Of a DNA stretch of 64,000 bases, positions 32,406-42,135 are shown piece after piece. Below the pieces are notes generated by a model that saw only the letters and a list, made by a program, of their open reading frames with translations, did no database searches and was not told the DNA's origin. This stretch comes from an uncultured Chlorobiaceae bacterium (GTDB taxonomy: Bacteria; Bacteroidota; Chlorobiia; Chlorobiales; Chlorobiaceae). Positions within the stretch are counted from its first letter, which is position 1, and the number at the start of each line of letters is the position of its first letter. Where the stretch lies: positions 124,001-188,000 of the forward strand of contig CAITSZ010000011.1 in NCBI GenBank assembly GCA_903895195.1, written 5' to 3'. Both the position numbers and the translations under genes were made by a program.

Positions 32406-32951
32406 ATGGCACAACAAGGTAATTTCAAGAGTCCGTCAAGGTTGGGCGCACTTGGAGCAGGTGCACCAGTCTCTTCATCCGGTTCCGTTCCCGGCGGTAA
32501 GCCACGGGAGGAGGGCCTTAAAGGAGTTGATTTCGAGCGCCGCAGTTTTCTCGGAAAAATTGTAGGAGGTATAGGCGCTGCTGTTGCCATCTCTACACTT
32601 TATCCTGTAGTCAAGTACATTATTCCTCCAACCAAGACCGCCACAAACGTCCAAGAGCTGGTTGTGGGAAAAGCATCTGAAGTTCCGCTGAAAGGGTTCA
32701 AAATTTTCCAGTTTAACAAGGACAAGATTCTTGTTGTCAACGACAACGGCAAGCTGACAGCATGCAGTGCCGTGTGTACTCATCTTGGATGCCTTGTTCA
32801 TTGGGACAGTGCCTTGAATCTTGTCGCCTGCCCCTGCCATGGAGCAAAGTACAAACAGACCGGAGAAATCATTTCCGGCCCGCAGCCCTTACCTTTACCG
32901 TCGTTTAAAGTAAGGGTTGAAGGGGAAAATCTTATTATCGCAAAAGCTTAA
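32406..32951 (+). CDS. petC: Rieske iron-sulfur protein of the cytochrome bc complex
   Basis: 181 residues. A flexible Gly/Pro-rich N-terminus, then a membrane anchor (about 55-78, preceded by RRSFLGKIVGG), and a soluble 2Fe-2S domain. Cluster ligands are C124 and H126 in CTHLGC and C142 and H145 in CPCHG; C129 and C144 can form the family disulfide. It passes electrons from menaquinol toward a c-type cytochrome. AAGGAGATAG precedes the ATG at 32406. It forms an operon with petB, 35 bases downstream. Confidence 0.96.
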   Translation: MAQQGNFKSPSRLGALGAGAPVSSSGSVPGGKPREEGLKGVDFERRSFLGKIVGGIGAAVAISTLYPVVKYIIPPTKTATNVQELVVGKASEVPLKGFKIFQFNKDKILVVNDNGKLTACSAVCTHLGCLVHWDSALNLVACPCHGAKYKQTGEIISGPQPLPLPSFKVRVEGENLIIAKA

Positions 32952-32986
32952 CCTTTAATTCTTGAAAACCAAGGGAGTCAGGAAAG

Positions 32987-34255
32987 ATGGCTGAAAACAA
33001 CCAGAACGCTTCAGCAGGAAATATACCCGCCAAGCCGAAACCCGCCGCTCCAGGCGCCGCCAAGCCGGCAGTTCCAGGTGCTGCAAAACCAGCAACCCCT
33101 CCGCCGGCTGCTGCAAAACCTGCAGCAGCACAAAGTGGTGTTTATAAACCTCCGGTAGATCGCCCGGATTCGAATCCGTACAAAGATTCACGCCTGGGCC
33201 CTTTGGGTGCCTGGTTCCAGGAGCGCTTTTATGTTGTGCTTCCGGTAATTGATTACCTGAAGAAAAAAGAAGTTCCCAAACACCGCCTCTCTTTCTGGTA
33301 TTACTTTGGCGGACTGGCCCTTTTCTTCTTCATTATCCAGGTTCTGACCGGGTTACTGCTGCTGCAGTACTACAAACCAACCGAAGCTGAAGCTTTTGCT
33401 TCATTTGTCTTCATCCAGAAAGAGATTCCGTTCGGCTGGCTTCTTCGCCAGATCCATGCATGGTCGGCCAATCTCATGGCGCTGATGGCATTTATTCACA
33501 TGTTCAGCACCTTCTTTATGAAGTCATACCGCAAACCCCGTGAGCTTATGTGGGTGAGTGGTTTTATCCTTCTTGTGCTGACCCTCGGTTTTGGATTTAC
33601 AGGATACCTTCTTCCCTGGAATGAACTTGCATTCTTCGCTACCCAGGTTGGTACCGAAACTCCAAAAGTTGCTCCTGGTGGCGCATTGCTTGTCAGTATT
33701 CTCCGTGGTGGTGAAGATGTCAGTGGTGAAACGCTTACCCGCATGTTCTCCATGCACGTTGTTCTACTTCCAGGACTTATACTGTTGCTGCTTTCAGCTC
33801 ATTTGGCTCTTGTTCAGATCCTTGGCACATCAGCCCCGATTGGTTACAAAGAGTCCGGCTTGATTAAAGGGTACGAGAAGTTTTTCCCGACCTTCCTTGC
33901 CAAAGATGCAATCGGCTGGCTTATCGGGTTTGCCCTGCTTGTTTATCTCGCAGCTGTATACCCATGGGGAATAGGTGTTAAAGCTAATGCGCTCGCACCT
34001 GCACCTGTCGGCATCAAGCCTGAGTGGTACTTCTGGGCAGAGTTCCAGATGCTCAAAGATCTCAAGTTTGAGGGTGGAGAGCTTGTAGCTATCGTTCTCT
34101 TGACTGTCGGTGGACTTGTATGGGCAATTGTTCCGTTCCTTGATCGCAGAGCTTCACAGGAACAGAAAAGTCCAATCTTCACCTTCCTGGGTCTTGCTGT
34201 TCTTGCCTTCCTGCTCATTAACACCTATCGTGTTTATTTAGAGTATGGCTGGTAA
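32987..34255 (+). CDS. petB: Cytochrome b of the Rieske/cytochrome b complex
   Basis: 422 residues. The core has the haem-ligand helices ([41 protein letters not shown]), a TGYLLPWNE stretch and the quinol-site motif PEWYFW. This is cytochrome b6 and subunit IV in one chain. The N-terminal ~50 residues are a low-complexity Ala/Pro/Lys repeat (AKPA... units) before the first span, an extension absent from mitochondrial cytochrome b. A strong terminator follows 19 bases after the stop. No cytochrome c1 gene follows, in line with the reduced chlorobial complex. Confidence 0.95.
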   Translation: MAENNQNASAGNIPAKPKPAAPGAAKPAVPGAAKPATPPPAAAKPAAAQSGVYKPPVDRPDSNPYKDSRLGPLGAWFQERFYVVLPVIDYLKKKEVPKHRLSFWYYFGGLALFFFIIQVLTGLLLLQYYKPTEAEAFASFVFIQKEIPFGWLLRQIHAWSANLMALMAFIHMFSTFFMKSYRKPRELMWVSGFILLVLTLGFGFTGYLLPWNELAFFATQVGTETPKVAPGGALLVSILRGGEDVSGETLTRMFSMHVVLLPGLILLLLSAHLALVQILGTSAPIGYKESGLIKGYEKFFPTFLAKDAIGWLIGFALLVYLAAVYPWGIGVKANALAPAPVGIKPEWYFWAEFQMLKDLKFEGGELVAIVLLTVGGLVWAIVPFLDRRASQEQKSPIFTFLGLAVLAFLLINTYRVYLEYGW

Positions 34256-34274
34256 CTGAAACACTTGTTTCAAC

Positions 34275-34313
34275 AAACAGAAAAGCCCGGTTTATCCGGG
34301 CTTTTCTGTTTGT
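34275..34313. terminator. Long bidirectional terminator after petB
   Basis: A perfect 17-bp inverted repeat (34275-34291 with 34297-34313) around a TTTAT loop. It contains the GC core AGCCCGG/CCGGGCT with A and T runs on either side, so it can serve petB and the convergent glycosidase gene. Confidence 0.9.
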
Positions 34314-34341
34314 ATTATTAATGACAAAGGGGGAAATAAAT

Positions 34342-37300
34342 TCAGGCTTTTATCCTGAGCAGTTCTCCCATCTCATATCCGGCAAGGAATGCCTGCATAT
34401 CGATGGTTTCAGTAGCTTCTATCCACTCAGCAATCACTGTTTCCGGAATTTCTTTGCCAGCAGGAGCTGCTTTCAATAATTGATGCAGGGTAAGCCAGGC
34501 TACAAGTACACTGAATCGGTGTTCGCGGAACCATATTTTCTGATGCCGTTCATCAAACTGCAGCATACGTTCAAGATGCATTTTGTTTTTCGTAAAGAGC
34601 ATCTGTAACAGTGCCTGAAGCTGCGTGTCAGGTTCATCAGCAATAAGTCCGCGTTTGTCACTAAGCATGCAGCAGAGCAAGTCGGGCAGGTTGTCGCCCG
34701 GAATGCCGATTGCACCCTTTTCCGGATAAATGGAAGCCAGTGCACTATGCATCAGCCATTTGTCGATCAGGTTCGACTCTTCTCCTTCCGTTGATTCGAC
34801 CATCCGCTGAAGGGTATCAAGGACAATCCAGTGTTTTACAATCATGAAATAGTCTGACCCATCCGGGCTGCTCAAGCCTAACGCGGTTAACAGTTTTCGA
34901 GAGTCAGGCTGCTTTGGTAACAGCAAAGAAAGAGCAGCAGCTCTGCTGTAAAGGAGAGAAGCGTTTATTGCAAGAGTTTCAGAAACCTCAAGTGGCTTTT
35001 CCATGAGTTCACTGAACTGCAATGCAACATCGCCAAGAAGTCCCGCTATAGCTTTTTCAAATGCTAAAGCATCATGTTCATCATGTAATTCTGCAACCAC
35101 CGGTGTGAGTTGCTCAGAAGTAAGACATGCAGTCACTAAGCGGTGTATCGGAGAGAGACTCATGGTAAGCACAGCCTTCTCCATAGACTCAGTTCCACGA
35201 CCGTTCAGTTCAAATGCAAGCCGGTCGTAAGGGCGGAGTCTGGAAGGGCGTACTTCTCTGAATTCAAGGAATACATTGTACTTATAGCCATCCAGAGCAA
35301 CCATGATTCCGTTGTCGGCAATTTCTCTGTTGGAACGGATAAACTCCATTCCACTGGCATGATCCCTGAAAATAACATAGGAGCCCTCTTCATGACTCAG
35401 ATTGAGCCCATCAATCAATGAACTCTGGTGTATTTCATCGTTCTGTCGGTAGCCTACAGAGGTTTTAATCCAGCCGCTCGCATGTTCAAATCGGTTGTTA
35501 AAGACTATAAGAGCTTTATCGTCACCGAGCCGGTTAGAATAGGCGAAAATATTTTCATTAACACTTCCTTCCGGAGAATAAACATCATACAGGAAAAAAT
35601 TTCGTACCTCAGCAAAAAGCGGGCGCTTTTTCATGATTGGAAAAATCTCACGGTAGTGTCGTGAAACGAGATTTTCGTCCGGCTGTTCATCATAATAGGC
35701 TTTGGCGTACTCCATACCGTACTTTTCGGTGAAACCCTCCACCTGTCCGTGGCCGAACATTGGAAGTCCAGGCATGGTCAGCATCATCACGCATACACCG
35801 AAGTATTTATCTCCCCTTCCGAACTGGGCTATAGCAGTATCTTCATCCGGGTTATTCATGAAGTTGACATACCGCTTGAGGATTTCAGCATCAAACTCCA
35901 GGGTGTTCTTGATCAGATACCGGTAATCAGCATTATCCTCTTTTTTCAGCATGTGCATGAACGCACTGTTATAGACACGATGCATTCCCAGCGTTCTGAC
36001 AAAATACCCCTCAAGCATCCAGAATGCTTCAGCCAGCAGCAGGGTGTCCGGGACTTCCCGTTGAATCCTGTCAACGACTTCGCGCCAGAACTCCTCAGGA
36101 ATCGCGGCATCGAATTCAGCCATGCTCATTGCACAGGAAGATCGTGAAGGTACCCCGCCGCTCTGCCCGTGAAGAGGAAACCAGAGGCGTTGAATGTGCC
36201 GTTTAGCCAGCACCATGGCCGCATCAAAACGGATGATCGGAAACATCCTTGCTACATGAAGGATCTGTTGAATTACTCCCTCACGCACTTCAGGACTGAG
36301 AAAGTTCAATTGGGCTGTATCATTCCAAGGCATTATAGTGCCGTCATTGCCATGATAGATATATCGGGTGTCGCCTGTGAGGTAGTCAACCCGTTTAAAG
36401 GTTACCGCAGCATCGGAACGGTTCCAGTAGCCATCTTCAAGGTAAATGCCGTAGCGGGAATCACTGCTGAGATTAGGCCCGTTATAAGAGTAATTATAAT
36501 ATGGCGGTGTATAGGTGGAAAGAAACCAGTCAGGACTGTTACGCACCAATTCAGAATCCATTCCGGTATGGTTCGGAACCATATCGCTTGCAAGACGGAT
36601 TCCTCTAATTCTGGTTCTGTGCCGGAGGTTCTCATAACCCTCATAGCCGCCGATATCTTCGGAAATATCATATTTTTCAAGCGCATACGCCGAAGCTTTT
36701 GCTTCAGGGTTTCCCTGGAGCTGTTTAATCTTTTGCGAAGCGTTGCTTCTTTGCCAGATGCCGATTAACCACAGTGCTGTAAAACCGCGATCAGCCATCA
36801 GGTCCAGTTCGGTGTCTGGAATATCCTGAAGTCGATGGATAGGGCGCCGGTAAAGTTTGCTGAGCTGATCGAGCCAGACGTAAGTGCTTTTTGCAAGCAT
36901 GACCACTTCAGGCATCCATGATGAGTCGGTGGAGTAGTTTGCCGGAGCATCACCATCAGAGGCTGTGTAATTCGGTATATGGGCCTCTTTTTCAAAAAAG
37001 TGGCTTGCTTTGCCTGCTTCTTCGGCATGGGCGATTCTTTGGAAAAACAGGTACTTATCCTCATCCTCAATCAGATCAATAGCTGCGGGCAGCAGTGTCC
37101 AGAGAGGACATTCTGTCAGCAGATCTGACCAGTTCAGCTGGATGTAACGGAGCTGATCAAGGATTGATGACGGAGCGTGTCGTATGGGCTCAGTGAGCAG
37201 TTCCATAAGATCAATATTCCCGGCTCCTACCGATCCCATCTCTTTCATTGAGGTCTGTATAGTCATAATCAGTTTCCGGAATGCCTCTTCCTTCATCACC

Positions 37301-37836
37301 TTCTGATCGGACAGCAGGTCGGAAAACTGATCAAGCGCGGGATTTTGGGAATTAAGCCAGACCAGGAATGATTCCTCAAGCAGATATTTTTTGTTGTTCT
37401 GCCTGTTCAGCCATGTTATGGGCGTTTCAGAACCAGCATAAACTGCTTCTGTTGGAAATGCACTGATAAACCGTGTGAGGTACTCTCTGGATTGCTCTTT
37501 AGAAATATCAGTTTCAAATTTCAAATAAGCGTTTTCAAGAAGGGTCGGCTGCCTGACAGCCATGGTTGACATCATAACATAGTGAAACAATTCATGCAGC
37601 AGTTTCATGCCGTTGAACTGCGCAGGAAGAATAGGTTTCGCTTCCGCACCGTTCTGTTTTGTCAGAAAGTCGTTAATGATGGCAGCCTGTTTCTCTGCTT
37701 GTTTAAAACTTACCGGACCAGTGGTGGGTAAAGCGAGAAATTCAGGATCGGTCAGATGAAAAAGTTCGCGGGCATTTCGGTTGACATAAAAGTGCTCTCT
37801 ATTCTGAACTACTGACGGGTTATGCTGGATGGTCAT
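34342..37836 (-). CDS. Large alpha-amylase family (GH13) glycosidase
   Basis: 1164 residues. The four GH13 regions can be placed: region I SDMVPNHTG (about 419), region II IRFDAAMVLAKRH with nucleophile D538, region III LLLAEAFW with acid/base E603, and region IV FMNNPDED with D664. It has an N-terminal ~380-residue helical extension and a C-terminal ~350-residue helical part without recognised carbohydrate modules. No signal peptide is visible, so it is likely cytoplasmic and could act on glycogen-like glucan. The exact activity is not predictable from motifs. Confidence 0.85.
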   Translation of the reverse strand: MTIQHNPSVVQNREHFYVNRNARELFHLTDPEFLALPTTGPVSFKQAEKQAAIINDFLTKQNGAEAKPILPAQFNGMKLLHELFHYVMMSTMAVRQPTLLENAYLKFETDISKEQSREYLTRFISAFPTEAVYAGSETPITWLNRQNNKKYLLEESFLVWLNSQNPALDQFSDLLSDQKVMKEEAFRKLIMTIQTSMKEMGSVGAGNIDLMELLTEPIRHAPSSILDQLRYIQLNWSDLLTECPLWTLLPAAIDLIEDEDKYLFFQRIAHAEEAGKASHFFEKEAHIPNYTASDGDAPANYSTDSSWMPEVVMLAKSTYVWLDQLSKLYRRPIHRLQDIPDTELDLMADRGFTALWLIGIWQRSNASQKIKQLQGNPEAKASAYALEKYDISEDIGGYEGYENLRHRTRIRGIRLASDMVPNHTGMDSELVRNSPDWFLSTYTPPYYNYSYNGPNLSSDSRYGIYLEDGYWNRSDAAVTFKRVDYLTGDTRYIYHGNDGTIMPWNDTAQLNFLSPEVREGVIQQILHVARMFPIIRFDAAMVLAKRHIQRLWFPLHGQSGGVPSRSSCAMSMAEFDAAIPEEFWREVVDRIQREVPDTLLLAEAFWMLEGYFVRTLGMHRVYNSAFMHMLKKEDNADYRYLIKNTLEFDAEILKRYVNFMNNPDEDTAIAQFGRGDKYFGVCVMMLTMPGLPMFGHGQVEGFTEKYGMEYAKAYYDEQPDENLVSRHYREIFPIMKKRPLFAEVRNFFLYDVYSPEGSVNENIFAYSNRLGDDKALIVFNNRFEHASGWIKTSVGYRQNDEIHQSSLIDGLNLSHEEGSYVIFRDHASGMEFIRSNREIADNGIMVALDGYKYNVFLEFREVRPSRLRPYDRLAFELNGRGTESMEKAVLTMSLSPIHRLVTACLTSEQLTPVVAELHDEHDALAFEKAIAGLLGDVALQFSELMEKPLEVSETLAINASLLYSRAAALSLLLPKQPDSRKLLTALGLSSPDGSDYFMIVKHWIVLDTLQRMVESTEGEESNLIDKWLMHSALASIYPEKGAIGIPGDNLPDLLCCMLSDKRGLIADEPDTQLQALLQMLFTKNKMHLERMLQFDERHQKIWFREHRFSVLVAWLTLHQLLKAAPAGKEIPETVIAEWIEATETIDMQAFLAGYEMGELLRIKA

Positions 37837-38057
37837 AGTCTAAATGTAATGCCCAAAAATTAAACTGGTTAAGAGCAGCAGGGAAATCTGCTGCTTCCGA
37901 TGATATCGGGAGTGCATGCTTTCCTTTGAGCCCGAAATCATCAATTACTCTGTCAAACAAGGTACGGAATTTCTGTAATAAAAGTCATGTTGTCATATGA
38001 AAGCCCTGAATGGGGAAGAGGTTCAGGGAACGGACTTGGGAGGATGTAATGGGCAGG

Positions 38058-38435
38058 TTACTTAAGTTTACTGTCGATATATTTTTGAAGGTAACTGAAG
38101 CCAAGATCCTTCGCTGAACGGAGTACATCAATCCCGATGGTATAGAGAGCACTGTTTCTCTGTGGTTGTACAGGGTAACTGTCCGGCTGTTCATTTGAAG
38201 GGGTACGTTTGCTGCCGCGTAATGCTCTTGTTAACACTAAACCGGTCATAAAGGTTATTCCAGCTGCCTGAAATGGATATTTTTTGACAAACTCCACTGG
38301 TGCAAGTTCAGCTTTAATACTATCTGAAAGATGCAGAGCTCTTGACTTTATCTGATCTTCTTTTTCGGTAATAGTGTTCCGCAGCTCTTCTATTCTTGCC
38401 TGAATGCTGTTTAAAGGCTCATTTTTTGTAGTCAT
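38058..38435 (-). CDS. Small protein of the YqjD/YqjE-like cluster
   Basis: 125 residues: an N-terminal coiled helix (about 8-45, rich in E/R/K/I), a short hydrophobic stretch FQAAGITFMTGLVLTRAL (about 54-72), and a polar tail. Its start overlaps the end of the holin-like gene by 17 bases. The helix-plus-anchor plan resembles the DUF883/YqjK-type membrane proteins that sit beside YqjE in other bacteria. The function is unknown. Confidence 0.6.
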   Translation of the reverse strand: MTTKNEPLNSIQARIEELRNTITEKEDQIKSRALHLSDSIKAELAPVEFVKKYPFQAAGITFMTGLVLTRALRGSKRTPSNEQPDSYPVQPQRNSALYTIGIDVLRSAKDLGFSYLQKYIDSKLK

Positions 38436-38820
38436 TGACCGATAAGAAAATTTTTTGAAGCAGGTTTTTCAGAAGGTACGGCTTGAGTTTTGTGAGAAAT
38501 ACAAAGCTGGAAAGAAAAATAAGACTTACGATAAAATAGCCCAGAAACGTATGCCCCAGCAGCTCTCCTGTGAGCAATGCAAAGGTAGTGATAAGGTAGG
38601 CAATGCCGATAATAAGTATTACGCCAAGAATAACCATCGCTGACACAAGCGAAACCTTGTCAGTCAATTCAATTCTGACCAGCTCGATTTTTGCTTCTAT
38701 TATCGCTATAACGTCTTGATAGGTGGACGTTGCCGTATCATCAAGGATTTTATGGATTCCGGTGTGGTTGCTTTTTTCTTTAGGTCGAGGCGGAACCTTT
38801 TCCTTAGGGCGGTTCATCAT
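38419..38820 (-). CDS. YqjE-like membrane protein (phage-holin superfamily 6)
   Basis: 133 residues with two hydrophobic spans (about 59-82 and 91-110) preceded by an amphipathic segment (YQDVIAIIEAKIELVRIELTDKVSLV). This matches the Phage_holin_3_6/YqjE family, which is chromosomal and not phage-derived despite its name. It lies between a DUF883-like gene upstream and the 125-residue gene downstream, as in the yqjDE(K) arrangement of other Gram-negative bacteria. Confidence 0.7.
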   Translation of the reverse strand: MMNRPKEKVPPRPKEKSNHTGIHKILDDTATSTYQDVIAIIEAKIELVRIELTDKVSLVSAMVILGVILIIGIAYLITTFALLTGELLGHTFLGYFIVSLIFLSSFVFLTKLKPYLLKNLLQKIFLSVNDYKK

Positions 38821-38841
38821 AAGGGCTTCAATAAATGCCTG

Positions 38842-39117
38842 TTAATGCTTTCTTCTAAACAAAAATCCAAAAAAGGCACCTGCGCCGAGTGTATAGAGTA
38901 ATGCCTGAACAGGGTTTTTTGCAATGTACTCTTTCGCTTTATCGGCACTTTTTAAGAGAAGATCATAGGATTCGCTCTCTTTGAAACGCGAAAAAGCATC
39001 CGAGAGGGTTTCACTTATCTCTTTGAGCTGTTCCGGAATGAAGCTCTCGCCATGCGGCTCCTTTACTGGATTTACGGGATCATGGTCGTGAATTATAACC
39101 GGGACTTCCTGTTCCAT
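38842..39117 (-). CDS. DUF883/ElaB-YqjD-like membrane-anchored protein
   Basis: 91 residues. A polar, helical body (about 27-65) ends in YIAKNPVQALLYTLGAGAFF then GFLFRRKH, the glycine-rich C-terminal anchor with a basic end typical of ElaB/YqjD proteins; these tether ribosomes or respond to stress in other bacteria. It is the first gene of a three-gene minus-strand operon. Confidence 0.65.
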   Translation of the reverse strand: MEQEVPVIIHDHDPVNPVKEPHGESFIPEQLKEISETLSDAFSRFKESESYDLLLKSADKAKEYIAKNPVQALLYTLGAGAFFGFLFRRKH

Positions 39118-39203
39118 AATAGCTCCAAAGGTTATGATGAGTTTCTTTAAACCGATCTGAAAACAATATATAAAAACTAAATGGTCTTTTCCATCGCCCG
39201 CTC

Positions 39204-39941
39204 TTATTGAAGAAGCCTTCCACCGTCAACACTGATTACCTGACCGGTGATATAATCGCTTTCAAGAAGAAAGGTGATAGTTTTAATGATATCAAGTGGA
39301 TCGCCAAGGCGCTTGAGCGGAATTTTTTTGATCATTTCGGCCTCCGAATCCATCTCTATTTCAGGATTGATCGTAACCGTTCCGGGTGCAATGGAATTTA
39401 CAAGGATACCGGGAGCACATGTTTTTGCAAAGATTTTTGTGAGGTGCTGAATCCCTGCCTTGGCAACCGTATAAGGGGCAAAGTTTCGCCAGATAAGATT
39501 TGCAGAAATATCGGTAAGTGTAATGATACGGGAGATAGTCGACTGTTTCAACATTATTCTTACCGCTTCCTGCATGGTAAAGAATGTGCCCTTCAAATTA
39601 GTGTCAACGAGATTGTCCCAGTCCTCTTCTGTAATGTCAGGGATGGCAGTGCTGTAAAAATTTGATGCGGCGGCTATAAGAAGATCAAGACGATCAAAGT
39701 GCTGCCGGAAAGCTGTAAAAGCAGCGATAATATCGCCGGGTTTTGAAACATCGCAATGTATCATCTGGGATTCAGGGCTTACCCAGCGAATTTTTTGAAG
39801 GATTTGCAAAGCCTTCTCTTCAGAGGAGTTATAGGTAAAGAAAACTGTGTAGCCCTGACCAGCCACCGAAAGCGCGATTTCACTTCCCAGAATACCGGTA
39901 GCTCCAGTCATGAAACAAACTCTCTTGCCGGAAGTTGTCAT
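39204..39941 (-). CDS. Short-chain dehydrogenase/reductase (FabG-like)
   Basis: 245 residues. Cofactor loop TGATGILGSEIA (TGxxxGxG), an AAASNFYS motif where the usual NNAG is altered, active-site YTVAKAG (YxxxK, near 155) and the C-terminal GQVISVDGG. The catalytic Ser is not obvious at the expected place (LTDISANL), so the reaction may differ from standard FabG. The nearest name is 3-oxoacyl-ACP reductase-like, but the substrate is unknown. Confidence 0.85.
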   Translation of the reverse strand: MTTSGKRVCFMTGATGILGSEIALSVAGQGYTVFFTYNSSEEKALQILQKIRWVSPESQMIHCDVSKPGDIIAAFTAFRQHFDRLDLLIAAASNFYSTAIPDITEEDWDNLVDTNLKGTFFTMQEAVRIMLKQSTISRIITLTDISANLIWRNFAPYTVAKAGIQHLTKIFAKTCAPGILVNSIAPGTVTINPEIEMDSEAEMIKKIPLKRLGDPLDIIKTITFLLESDYITGQVISVDGGRLLQ

Positions 39942-40098
39942 GGTTATAATGATTACTATCCTGTAAAGTCACTTTTTACCTTCTTATAATAAACGGAAAT
40001 CCATGGCAAATCGTTGACTGAAATTTAAAGGGATGTTGCAGTCAGGGCAACTTTAAGTGATAGACCTATTGCCGTTATATCTTCCGCTTGAAGCATCA

Positions 40099-40971
40099 TC
40101 ACTTGAGCGGCTCTTCATTGCTTGGATAAGGATGAATAATGACCCCGATATCCGCAGGTTTTCCGAAGTAGACTGAAGAGAGAACCAGTATATCGACACC
40201 GGTTTCCGCATAGGCAGCAGCATTTTCAGCATTGATGCCTCCGGCTGCCGAAATTATAATACCCGGCCTTGCCAGTCGGATTTCCTTAACCACTGTTGAG
40301 AGTTCATCTGGTGTAAGCTTGTCAATCTGTACAACGTCAACACCTGCCCGAGCAATCTTCAAGGCTTCCCCGGCACTTTCGGCTTCTACAATTATGGTAT
40401 GTTCAGGTGCTTTAGCTTTCAGTTCGGCAAAGGTTTCAAGAAAGCTGTCCAGTCCACCCATAAAGATAGTATGCTGCCTGAAAACTAGAATTGACTCCGA
40501 AAGGCCAATCCTGTGAGGTAGCGCACCACCTGCCATGATTGCCTTGAGGGCAATTTTTTTTGTTCCGGGAAAAGACTTCCGGGTTGACACAACACTGATT
40601 CTAGGATTGATTTCCCTGGCCCGGGTTACTATTGTTCTGGTTCTTGTGGCAATGCCTGAAGCATATTCCAGCAGGTTCATGGCAACTTTCCATCCAGCAT
40701 GAAGGCTGCTCGCAGGCCCGGTCGCCGTAAGGATGGTAACTCCGGCCTCAACCACTGAACCGCTTTCTATGCAGTAGGTCACGGTTGCCCCGCACTGCTC
40801 AAGAACGCTCGCAGCCTCTTCGGTGCAGCAAAGAGCGGTTGAATGGCGGGTTGAAAACGTTATTTCTCCTTTCAGAGAGCCAATACCAAGCAGTGATGTG
40901 GTTAGATCCCCGAAAGGCACATCCTCTTCGATAAATCGCTCTATATCACGGTCGGGCAGTTGATACAGCAT
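40099..40971 (-). CDS. modD: ModD, quinolinate phosphoribosyltransferase-like protein
   Basis: 290 residues, homologous to NadC. The N-terminal EEDVPFGDLTT, ATRTRTIV, STRKSFPGTKKIALKAIMAGGALPHRIGLSES and the C-terminal SAAGGINAENAAAYAETGVD stretches are typical. The STRKSFPGTKK wording and the RIGLSE segment point to the ModD branch often found beside molybdate transport genes rather than true NadC. No modABC genes lie nearby, so its role here is unclear. Confidence 0.82.
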   Translation of the reverse strand: MLYQLPDRDIERFIEEDVPFGDLTTSLLGIGSLKGEITFSTRHSTALCCTEEAASVLEQCGATVTYCIESGSVVEAGVTILTATGPASSLHAGWKVAMNLLEYASGIATRTRTIVTRAREINPRISVVSTRKSFPGTKKIALKAIMAGGALPHRIGLSESILVFRQHTIFMGGLDSFLETFAELKAKAPEHTIIVEAESAGEALKIARAGVDVVQIDKLTPDELSTVVKEIRLARPGIIISAAGGINAENAAAYAETGVDILVLSSVYFGKPADIGVIIHPYPSNEEPLK

Positions 40972-41249
40972 GAAAGTATTTTTATTTCACGCTATATAGC
41001 AAGAAGGATAACGAATTACAATTTTTATGATCACGTTTCCAGCGGAACACCTTTACTTCAAACGTCAACACGAGAATGCTGTAGTAAACCAGCAGGAGTG
41101 TGCTGTAAACTTATTTTCTTCCGGTATACATTTTATTACCAGCAGAGAGAGCTGTAAGGGAGGAAAAAATGATGAAAAAAGTTGCAAGAAGTTTTGGGCA
41201 ATAAAAAATAACTCATCCTTTACTGTCCGGAGGTTTATACTATACGTAA

Positions 41250-42026
41250 TTAAATGGCAACAGGAGACTTCCTTAGGCGAAACGCAACCAGCAGTCCACC
41301 CAAGCCAATGAGAGTCACAGTGGATGGTTCTGGTACTGCTGAAGATAATTGGATACCGTTGATGATACCGACATTATGTGTTAAAGGGTCTATTGTATTT
41401 GGAGTTACAGGAGAGTAGTTCATTACGAATCCTCCCTGATTATCTGTGGTAACTTGTATTTTTAGATAGTTCTGCCCCTGAATGAATGTAGACGCGTCAG
41501 CATGAGACTCACTCGTTGATGCTGAAACTCCATTTACGATATTTATATTCAATTGATCTTTATTGTTATTACCTTGGCTGTATACATACAAGTCGTATTG
41601 TGAACTTGCTTTTAGCCCTGTAAAAGTCATAGAACTCTGACTGCCAGTGGAAAGATATCCAGTCATCAAATTGTTGTAAGTCCCTCCGGCAAATCCACTA
41701 CCGTCATACAATCCGGTACTGGTTTGGCCATTAAATGTGACCTGTGCATTCGGTAGGAGAGGACTACTTAATCCATTTGAAGCAAGCAAGAGGGGGCTAA
41801 TGGTACCAGTAGTCCCAACCGCCTGATTCCAATAGTCTGAAGAAGAAGAGCCCGTTATACCTGTTACACCTATACCAGTATATGCAACGGGAATAGTACC
41901 CCCAAAGACCAAATCTTCAGAAACGAATTGGATATTGAATAAGTCAGCCTTTGCCTGTAGAGGATTGATTAGGGTAATCATGACAATGGCCATGATCGCA
42001 TATAAATATCTGTTCAGTTTATACAT
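41250..42026 (-). CDS. PEP-CTERM exported protein, paralogue 1
   Basis: 258 residues from the ATG at 42026 (GAGGTGA upstream). A signal peptide (RYLYAIMAIVMITLI, ending QAKA) is followed by a Ser/Gly/Thr/Asn-rich beta-type body. The C-terminus is the sorting tripartite VPEPSTVTLIGLGGLLVAFRLRKS: PEP motif, membrane span, basic end. Such proteins are processed by exosortase, usually in polysaccharide-producing bacteria. It shares its overall plan with the next gene (FNIxF start, DLYVYSQ/GLYVFSQ, NYL, INGIxLSS before PEP), so the two are probably a tandem duplication. Confidence 0.88.
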   Translation of the reverse strand: MYKLNRYLYAIMAIVMITLINPLQAKADLFNIQFVSEDLVFGGTIPVAYTGIGVTGITGSSSSDYWNQAVGTTGTISPLLLASNGLSSPLLPNAQVTFNGQTSTGLYDGSGFAGGTYNNLMTGYLSTGSQSSMTFTGLKASSQYDLYVYSQGNNNKDQLNINIVNGVSASTSESHADASTFIQGQNYLKIQVTTDNQGGFVMNYSPVTPNTIDPLTHNVGIINGIQLSSAVPEPSTVTLIGLGGLLVAFRLRKSPVAI

Positions 42027-42135
42027 AATCACCTCAAGGCATGATAAAAATTATTGATTATAAACGACTTTAATATGAAAAAATACAATCCATTCGAGAA
42101 GGGGATCAAAAACCCTTTCTTTTTCAAAAAGCTAC

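Noticed and set aside
38419-38820. Phage holin, hence a prophage
   Set aside because: The family is called holin superfamily 6 but is a chromosomal YqjE-type protein; no phage genes surround it.
40099-40971. nadC (quinolinate phosphoribosyltransferase)
   Set aside because: Sequence wording fits ModD better and no nadA/nadB genes are adjacent, though the two families are close.
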